DNA from: Tardiphaga sp.
Lineage (GTDB): Bacteria; Pseudomonadota; Alphaproteobacteria; Rhizobiales; Xanthobacteraceae
Reading direction: 5' to 3'
Assembly: GCA_028290765.1 (NCBI GenBank)
Contig: JAQGJF010000967.1
Location: 1-12,396, forward strand
Length of the DNA stretch: 12,396 nt
A program made the translations under genes and the position numbers. Positions 8,204 to 12,396 of the stretch are shown here, piece after piece (position 1 is the first letter of the stretch; each line of letters starts with the position of its first letter). A model generated the notes under the pieces. That model did not search any database. It had not been told where the DNA came from and worked only from the letters and a program-made list of their open reading frames with translations.

Positions 8204-8225
8204 GACTCGGGCGGGATAGCGCGAC

Positions 8226-8819
8226 ATGTCTTCACCATTGCTACGACTTATCGTGGGGATCAGCGGCGCTTCCGGCATCGTTTACGGCATCGAGGCGCTT
8301 CGCATCCTCAAGAGTTGTGGATTCGAAACCCATCTGATCATGACCCGGTCGGCCCAGATCACGCTGGCGCATGAGACGTCGGTCAAGGTCGCCGAGATCA
8401 ACCAGCTCGCATCGGTGGTTCATCGCGTCGATGACATCGGCGCATCGATTTCCTCCGGCTCATTCCGCACCCTGGGGATGCTGGTGGCGCCTTGCTCGGT
8501 CCGCACCATGTCCGAGATCGCGACCGGGGTGACATCGAGCCTGCTCACGCGCGCCGCCGACGTGGTATTGAAGGAGCGGCGCCGGCTGGTGCTGATGGTC
8601 CTCGAGACGCCGCTGCATCTCGGCCATCTGCGCACCATGGCCTCGCTGGCGGAGATGGGCGCGGTGATCATGCCGCCGGTGCCGGCGTTCTACGCCAAAC
8701 CGGCCTCGATCGAGGAGATGGTCGCGCATTCGGTCGGGCGGGCGCTCGACCTGTTCGGCATCGATACGGGCCTGGTCAAACGCTGGGGCGAACAGACGGA
8801 GCAGGACGAACGCCCATGA
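8226..8819 (+). CDS. UbiX/Pad1-family flavin prenyltransferase homologue
   Basis: The 197-aa flavoprotein family member would make the prenyl-FMN cofactor of the operon's UbiD enzyme from FMN and dimethylallyl phosphate. The family pattern is clear: GISGASG at 11-17, E50 in LAHET, the ISSGSF loop at 75-80, VAPCSVRTMSEIA, LLTRAADVVLKERR with R109 and K116, E127 in ETPL, Y156 in PAFYAKPASIEEM, and R172 in VGRALDL. By spacing these align with R122, K129, E140, Y169 and R185 of Pseudomonas UbiX (numbers from memory). The position of R139, a substrate-phosphate contact normally giving RETPL, is Leu126 here. It may be a diverged but active enzyme, or one with altered substrate use. It begins 22 bases after the amidohydrolase gene, and its stop overlaps the next start as ATGA. 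Confidence 0.92.
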   Translation: MSSPLLRLIVGISGASGIVYGIEALRILKSCGFETHLIMTRSAQITLAHETSVKVAEINQLASVVHRVDDIGASISSGSFRTLGMLVAPCSVRTMSEIATGVTSSLLTRAADVVLKERRRLVLMVLETPLHLGHLRTMASLAEMGAVIMPPVPAFYAKPASIEEMVAHSVGRALDLFGIDTGLVKRWGEQTEQDERP

Positions 8820-9409
8820 CCGACGCGTCCAAGCCCAACGACCCGGTCGCGCTCGGACGCAATCTCCAGCTCACGGGGCCGCACTGGACGTTCATCATCC
8901 GGCTCTATGGCGATCCTGGCGTCCAGCGGGCCTGCCTGCTGTTGCAGGACAGTTTTGGCGTCGACGTCAGCCTGCTGCTGACGCTCGTGTGGTACGCCGC
9001 TCATGGCACCGGGGTCGATGACGGCGACGTCGAGGCGCTCGACCAGGCCGTCGCGTCCTGGCGCGGCGACGTCGTGAAGCCGCTTCGCACGATCCGGCGC
9101 GAGATCAAGCCGGCCGCCGAGCACGACGGTACCGTCGCGGGCTTTCGCACCAAGATCAAATCGATCGAGATCGAAGCCGAGCAGATCGAAATCGCGCTGC
9201 TGGTGCAAGCGGTGAACCAACGCAAGCGCTCCGGCGTATCCGGCGCAGCGGCAAAGCCGGCGCCGATCGCGCGCACGGTCGAAACGGTCGTTGCGTTCTA
9301 TGCCGCCCGCGCAGCCGCGACGGCCGCGACATGGCAGACGCTGGAGGTGCGCGCTGCGATCGACAGCTTGTCGGATGCCGCGACGCGGCTAGCCGCCGAA
9401 GATCGATAA
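8816..9409 (+). CDS. TIGR02444/DUF2390-like conserved protein of unknown function
   Basis: The 197-aa protein has no enzyme motif I recognise. Its first 60 residues (HWTFIIRLYGDPGVQRACLL and LQDSFGVDVSLLLTLVWYAA) match my memory of the proteobacterial TIGR02444 (DUF2390) family, whose function is unknown. The rest is mostly helical and charged (VKPLRTIRREIKPAAEH; KSIEIEAEQIEIALLVQAVN), with an alanine-rich C-terminal helix (AFYAARAAATAATWQTLEVRAA). No signal peptide or membrane span is evident, so it is probably cytoplasmic. The start is ATG 8816 inside the UbiX-homologue stop (ATGA overlap), with AGGA at 8803-8806. This tight coupling to a flavin prenyltransferase gene suggests a job connected to prenyl-FMN or UbiD, but that is inference. 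Confidence 0.85.
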   Translation: MTDASKPNDPVALGRNLQLTGPHWTFIIRLYGDPGVQRACLLLQDSFGVDVSLLLTLVWYAAHGTGVDDGDVEALDQAVASWRGDVVKPLRTIRREIKPAAEHDGTVAGFRTKIKSIEIEAEQIEIALLVQAVNQRKRSGVSGAAAKPAPIARTVETVVAFYAARAAATAATWQTLEVRAAIDSLSDAATRLAAEDR

Positions 9410-9435
9410 TCCGCAAACAGCCGAATTCGGCGGAT
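9409..9435. promoter_or_regulatory. Nested inverted repeats between operon end and second LysR gene
   Basis: ATCCGC (9409-9414) and GCGGAT (9430-9435) form a 6-bp inverted repeat around a 15-base spacer that contains the perfect 10-bp palindrome CCGAATTCGG (9421-9430). It starts at the last base of the TIGR02444-like gene and lies about 20 bases upstream of the probable extended -10 element of the LysR gene. A regulator-binding site, possibly autoregulatory, or a weak transcript-end hairpin would both fit. There is no T-run after it, so a classical terminator is unlikely. Confidence 0.35.
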
Positions 9436-9454
9436 CGCAGCGTGCACGGGACGG

Positions 9455-9463
9455 TGCTACAAT
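9455..9463 (+). promoter_or_regulatory. Probable extended -10 promoter of the second LysR gene
   Basis: TGCTACAAT matches the extended -10 form TGnTATAAT with a single deviation (TACAAT). No good -35 hexamer is seen at the standard distance, which is acceptable for extended -10 promoters. Transcription would begin near 9470, giving a very short leader of about 10-20 bases before the LysR start. This suggests the regulator is transcribed separately from the operon. Confidence 0.45.
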
Positions 9464-9488
9464 CCTTTCCCGCCACGGAATGATCAGC

Positions 9489-10427
9489 ATGCCCAAACAC
9501 CCCCGCCAGGAACATCGCCAGCTCGACCTGTTTTCGCTCGGCTGTCTCGTCGTCCTGGTGAAGGAGCTGAACGTCTCGGCGGCGGCCAAGCGGATGGGCA
9601 TCAGCCAGCCGGCGATGAGTCAGGTGCTGGCGCGGCTGCGCCTCGTTTCGGGGGATCCGCTGCTGGTGCGGGGCGCCAATGGCATGCTGGCGACGGCGCG
9701 GGCCATGGAGCTCGCCGAGGCGGCGGAACAGGCGGTCGGGCTGATCGAGGGGGCGTTCTGGAAGCAATCGAAATTCAACGCGGCCGATTCGACGCGGCTG
9801 TTTGCGATCATGGCGTCGGACTACATGCAGGACGTGTTTTTTCCGCCGCTGCTGCAGCGGCTTCTGAAACTGTCGCCGCGGTCTTCGATCCGGGCGATCC
9901 TGCCCGACCTCGGTCGCCTGCATCAGGATCTCGAGACCGGGCCGGTCGATCTGGCGATGGGCTTCTTCACCAACCTGGCGCCGACCCTGAGGTCGGTCGG
10001 GCTGTTCCGGGACAGCCTGTGGTGCGCGGTGCCGCAGGCGAAGTACGGACGGCGCAAGACGATCGAATTCGACGAATACATGGCGTTCAATCACGTCGTG
10101 TTCTTCACCGAACAGAACGGCAGTTCGACGATGGAGCGCCATACCGATCATGCGCTCAGCCTGCGGGGCGGCGAGCGCAGGATCGCCCTGCACGCCCAGA
10201 ACATGACGACCATGCTCAATGCCGTCGCGCGGCACGGTTTTGCCGCGACGGTGCCGACACGCATCGTGACCAACGGCCGGCACCCCGGCGTCAAGTTCCT
10301 GCCGCTGCCGTTTCCGGTGCCGGACTTCGTCCTCTCGATGGTCTGGCACGAGCGCCATCATCGCGATGCCGCCAACGCCTGGCTGCGCGGCATCGCCCGC
10401 GAGGCCGCCCGAACGTTGCGAGTCTAG
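9489..10427 (+). CDS. LysR-type transcriptional regulator (NodD/PcpR-like branch)
   Basis: The 312-aa regulator has its helix-turn-helix at about residues 11-70: LDLFSLGCLVVLVKELNVSA, then AAKRMGISQPAMSQVLARLR and DPLLVRG. A binding-protein-like effector domain follows. The opening LDLFSL plus DPLLVRG style is typical of the NodD/PcpR/LinR branch, whose members often sense aromatic compounds. Two starts are possible: ATG 9480, with GGA directly abutting it, and ATG 9489, with GGA nine bases upstream. I prefer 9489. The gene lies between the ten-gene operon and the cupin/binding-protein unit and could control either. A LysR-type T-N11-A dyad 163 bases after its stop, in front of the cupin gene, makes the latter attractive. 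The stop codon sits inside a strong hairpin. Confidence 0.92.
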   Translation: MPKHPRQEHRQLDLFSLGCLVVLVKELNVSAAAKRMGISQPAMSQVLARLRLVSGDPLLVRGANGMLATARAMELAEAAEQAVGLIEGAFWKQSKFNAADSTRLFAIMASDYMQDVFFPPLLQRLLKLSPRSSIRAILPDLGRLHQDLETGPVDLAMGFFTNLAPTLRSVGLFRDSLWCAVPQAKYGRRKTIEFDEYMAFNHVVFFTEQNGSSTMERHTDHALSLRGGERRIALHAQNMTTMLNAVARHGFAATVPTRIVTNGRHPGVKFLPLPFPVPDFVLSMVWHERHHRDAANAWLRGIAREAARTLRV

Positions 10428-10457
10428 AGTATCGGTCAGAACCGATATTCTAGACTC
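10420..10457 (+). terminator. Strong hairpin terminator overlapping the LysR stop codon
   Basis: Arms 10420-10436 and 10441-10457 pair over 17 positions around a four-base loop (caga). All are Watson-Crick except one G-U (10429/10448). The right arm is followed by a T-rich stretch, ATTCTTGTTTT (10461-10471). The TAG stop of the LysR gene (10425-10427) is inside the left arm. It should end the LysR transcript and insulate the cupin unit downstream. The stem is only moderately GC-rich, and the downstream T-run is interrupted, so efficiency is uncertain. Confidence 0.7.
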
Positions 10458-10520
10458 TAGATTCTTGTTTTGACGCGTTTTCTTCATGCGAACCGGCATC
10501 CACTTCGCTCGAAAACGCTA
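10458..10520. repeat. REP-like palindromic intergenic element
   Basis: GCGTTTTC (10475-10482) and GAAAACGC (10511-10518) form a perfect 8-bp inverted repeat. Inside it, GCGAA (10488-10492) pairs with TTCGC (10504-10508). The whole element, including the leading TAGATTCTTGTTTTGACGC, resembles a short element I recall being scattered in intergenic positions of Bradyrhizobium and Rhodopseudomonas genomes. That recollection has not been checked here. It directly follows the terminator hairpin and may contribute to transcript 3'-end structure. Confidence 0.55.
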
Positions 10521-10589
10521 CGGTATAAGAAGATTGCATAAGGTATATAAGCGAATAGCAATTGCCCGGCTTTCCGGCTTCGACCTAGT

Positions 10590-10614
10590 CTGATTTCAAC
10601 AAGACCAAAATCAG
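10590..10614 (+). promoter_or_regulatory. LysR-type dyad (7-bp arms, 11-bp spacer) upstream of the cupin gene
   Basis: CTGATTT (10590-10596) and AAATCAG (10608-10614) are exact inverted repeats separated by 11 bases. This is the T-N11-A geometry of LysR-regulator boxes. The right arm runs into the Shine-Dalgarno sequence AGGGAGGT (10613-10620). As DNA it could be an operator for the neighbouring LysR protein. As RNA it could form a 7-bp hairpin beside the ribosome-binding site and lower translation. Sequence alone cannot separate these. Confidence 0.45.
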
Positions 10615-10625
10615 GGAGGTTCAAA

Positions 10626-11171
10626 ATGGCAATCCAGGTCGTCAAGCCAAGCCGTGCCGAGATGCAGAAGTGCATCGCGCGCTTCGATGATATCAAGGGC
10701 ATATCGGAGGGCATTCCCGATATGAAGCTCGAGGAGTATCATCGTACGTTCTACAGCGTGATCGGCTTCGACCAACCCAAGGGCGACGAGCAATATTCCC
10801 CGTTCGGCAATGCGGTTCGGCCTTTGATCAACCACATGAAGCCCGGCTTCGGCGTGGCCTTCGTCAAGGCCACCCCTGGTCACGGCGCGCCGATGCACAC
10901 CCACGACACCAATGAGACCTTCATGGTCGTCGAAGGCAAGTGGCGGCTGGAATGGGAAGGCGCCGACGGCGACGAGCATGCCATTCTCGGCCCGAAGGAT
11001 TTCATCTGTTTTCCGATCGGGGTGCAGCGCCGCTTCATCTGCGAGGAGCCGGCACCCGGCAAGACCGAAGGCGTGCTGCTCGGCATCATCACCGGCGACG
11101 AGCCCGCCGCAGAATATTCGCCGGAAGTACGCCATCAACTGGTCGATGCCGGCATCCTGCAGCCGACCTGA
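10626..11171 (+). CDS. Cupin-domain protein with incomplete metal site
   Basis: The 181-aa protein has a single RmlC-like cupin barrel. Motif 1 is complete: G86 then H91-T-H93 and E97 (PGHGAPMHTHDTNETFMVVEG). Motif 2 is GPKDFICFPIGVQRRF (122-137), where the usual metal-binding histidine position is Arg135, so only three of the four classical ligands are present. The N-terminal 75 residues form an extension with no recognised motif. The function is unknown; candidates are a small-ligand sensor or binding protein, an isomerase, or a dioxygenase-like enzyme with an altered site. ATG 10626 has a very strong AGGGAGGT (10613-10620) five bases upstream, implying high expression. The next gene, a transporter binding protein, starts 76 bases after the stop, so the two may share a transcript. 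Confidence 0.9.
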   Translation: MAIQVVKPSRAEMQKCIARFDDIKGISEGIPDMKLEEYHRTFYSVIGFDQPKGDEQYSPFGNAVRPLINHMKPGFGVAFVKATPGHGAPMHTHDTNETFMVVEGKWRLEWEGADGDEHAILGPKDFICFPIGVQRRFICEEPAPGKTEGVLLGIITGDEPAAEYSPEVRHQLVDAGILQPT

Positions 11172-11187
11172 CGCGCGGCGATGAATA

Positions 11188-11216
11188 AAGCCGTGCCGGA
11201 CCAACCGGCGCGGCTT
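11188..11216 (+). other. Intercistronic hairpin between cupin and binding-protein genes
   Basis: AAGCCGTGCCGG (11188-11199) pairs with CCGGCGCGGCTT (11205-11216) over 12 bp, with one U-G pair and a five-base loop. It is GC-rich and very stable. No T-run follows on the + strand; A-rich sequence does. It is therefore more likely an RNA-processing or mRNA-stabilising element, as often found before highly expressed binding-protein genes, than a full terminator. On the opposite strand it would be followed by TTTATTC. Confidence 0.55.
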
Positions 11217-11247
11217 CAAAAAGAAACACTTTAAGGGGAGGGATCTG

Positions 11248-12396
11248 ATGACCCATGCTATTCGGGGCGCGCTGTCGCGGCGCGCCATGCTTGCGCTCAG
11301 TGCCGCCATCGTCATGGCGGGGGCGTCGCTGTCGCCACAGGCGGTGAGGGCGGCCGATCCGATCCGGCTCGGATTCAGCATGCCGCTGACGGGACCGCTG
11401 GCGCCGAACGGCAAGGCGGCGCTGTTGGCGCTGCAGATGTGGTCCGAGGACGTCAACGCCAAAGGCGGCCTGCTCGGGCGCGAGGTCAAGCTGGTCTATT
11501 ACGACGATCAGAGCACGCCGTCCGCGGTGCCGGGCATGTACACCAAGCTGATCGAGGTCGATAAGGTCGATCTCATCATCTCCTCCTACGGCACCACGCA
11601 GATGATCCCGGCGATCCCGCTGGCCATGCAGAAGGGCATGGTGATGATGGGCCTGATCGGCATGACGCCGAACGAAAAGTTCAAATACGACCGCTTCTTC
11701 CAGATCGCGCCGCTGGGGCCCGATCCGCGCACCGAAGTGCCGCGCGGCTTCTTCGACGTGGCGATGGCGCAGGATCCGAAGCCGACCACGGTGGCGATCA
11801 CCGGCGTGGATGTCGAATACGGCAAGGTCGCGATGGACGGCGCCCGCGAACTCGCCGCCAAGCACGGCCTGAAGGTGGTCTACGACAAGAGCTATCCGGC
11901 CAATGTGGTCGATCTGACGCCGATCGTGCGCGCCATCCAGGTCACCAAGCCGGACCTGGTGTTCGTGGCGTCGTACCCGACCGACAGCGCGGGGTTCATC
12001 AAGTCGGTCACCGAGCTCAACTACAAGCCGAAAATGATCGGCGGCGGCATGATCGGCCTGCAATACGCCGCGCTGAAGACCCAGTTGGGACCGCTGCTCA
12101 ACGGCGTCGTCAATTACGAGCTCTACGCCCCGGAGCCGTCGATGAATTTTCCAGGCATCCAGGACTTCCTGCAGCGCTACCAGGCCAAGGCGGCCAAGGA
12201 AGGCGTCGATCCGCTCGGCTTCTATGTGCCGCCTTACGTCTACGCCGCGGCGCAGGTGATGCAGAACGCCATCCAGTCCACCGGCTCGCTCGACCAGGCC
12301 AAGATCGCCGAGCATATCAGGGGTGACGAGTTCAACACCGTCGTCGGCAAGATCCGTTTCGGCGAAAACGGCGAATGGGCCAAGCCACGGCCGCTG
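11248..12396 (+). CDS. ABC transporter substrate-binding protein, branched-chain amino acid (HAAT/LivJ) type, partial
   Basis: An open frame of 383 codons runs off the window end without a stop, so the C-terminus is missing. A signal peptide occupies about residues 1-35 (RRAMLALSAAIVMAG core, ending VRA before AD). The mature part begins IRLGFSMPLTGPLAPNG, then ALQMWSEDVNAKGGLLGREV and LVYYDDQSTPS, the signature of Peripla_BP_6/HAAT binding proteins. ATG 11248 is preceded by AAGGGGAGGG (11233-11242), five bases upstream and very strong. In alphaproteobacteria this family carries amino acids, amides and also many aromatic acids. The partner permeases and ATPases presumably lie just beyond the window. 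It is a different transporter class from the NMT1-like importer at 4311-6900. Confidence 0.93.
   Translation, partial: MTHAIRGALSRRAMLALSAAIVMAGASLSPQAVRAADPIRLGFSMPLTGPLAPNGKAALLALQMWSEDVNAKGGLLGREVKLVYYDDQSTPSAVPGMYTKLIEVDKVDLIISSYGTTQMIPAIPLAMQKGMVMMGLIGMTPNEKFKYDRFFQIAPLGPDPRTEVPRGFFDVAMAQDPKPTTVAITGVDVEYGKVAMDGARELAAKHGLKVVYDKSYPANVVDLTPIVRAIQVTKPDLVFVASYPTDSAGFIKSVTELNYKPKMIGGGMIGLQYAALKTQLGPLLNGVVNYELYAPEPSMNFPGIQDFLQRYQAKAAKEGVDPLGFYVPPYVYAAAQVMQNAIQSTGSLDQAKIAEHIRGDEFNTVVGKIRFGENGEWAKPRPL

Noticed and set aside
6941..8278. Long minus-strand open frame (445 codons) opposite the amidohydrolase
   Set aside because: It is antisense to a gene with intact catalytic motifs, and no recognisable domain is seen in the minus-strand translation.
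9156..10499. Minus-strand open frame (447 codons) opposite the second LysR gene
   Set aside because: The composition is Arg/Gln/His-rich without motifs, and it spans two unrelated plus-strand genes and the terminator. It is a shadow of high-GC coding.
11089..12315. Minus-strand open frame (408 codons) opposite the HAAT binding protein
   Set aside because: The plus strand carries a signal peptide and a canonical binding-protein sequence. The minus frame has no domain.

Overview
The window looks like chromosomal DNA of a GC-rich alphaproteobacterium of the Bradyrhizobium/Rhodopseudomonas type. This is inferred from the high third-position GC, the abundance of periplasmic-binding-protein ABC transporters, and a GCGTTTTC...GAAAACGC palindromic intergenic element of the kind I remember from those genomes. 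All supported genes lie on the + strand. I see no rRNA, tRNA, CRISPR array, insertion sequence or other sign of mobility.

Layout. (1) 64-984: a LysR-type regulator. (2) 1142-9409: ten tightly packed genes that are probably one operon. They are a CDA-fold deaminase, the two half-subunits of a ComDE-like thiamine-diphosphate decarboxylase, a UbiD-family decarboxylase, a complete NMT1/ThiY-like ABC importer (binding protein, ATPase, permease), an amidohydrolase-superfamily deaminase/hydrolase, a UbiX-family flavin prenyltransferase homologue and a TIGR02444-like protein. Four junctions overlap by 4 or 8 bases. (3) 9489-10427: a second LysR-type regulator with a probable extended -10 promoter, ending in a strong hairpin that overlaps its stop codon. 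(4) 10428-10625: a regulatory and repeat region with a REP-like palindrome and a 7-bp dyad with 11-bp spacer just before the next gene. (5) 10626-12396: a cupin protein, an intercistronic hairpin, and a branched-chain-amino-acid-type (HAAT) substrate-binding protein cut by the window edge.

How they may work together (inference). The importer brings in a small, probably nitrogen-containing aromatic or heterocyclic acid. Two unrelated deaminases remove amino groups, the prenyl-FMN enzyme UbiD removes a ring or alkenyl carboxylate, and the two-subunit ThDP enzyme decarboxylates a 2-oxo acid intermediate. The UbiX homologue would supply prenyl-FMN locally, although it lacks one conserved phosphate-binding arginine. 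The combination of UbiD, UbiX, ComDE-like ThDP enzyme and two deaminases does not match a catabolic pathway I can name. It is the best candidate here for an undescribed system. The substrate cannot be read from the sequence.
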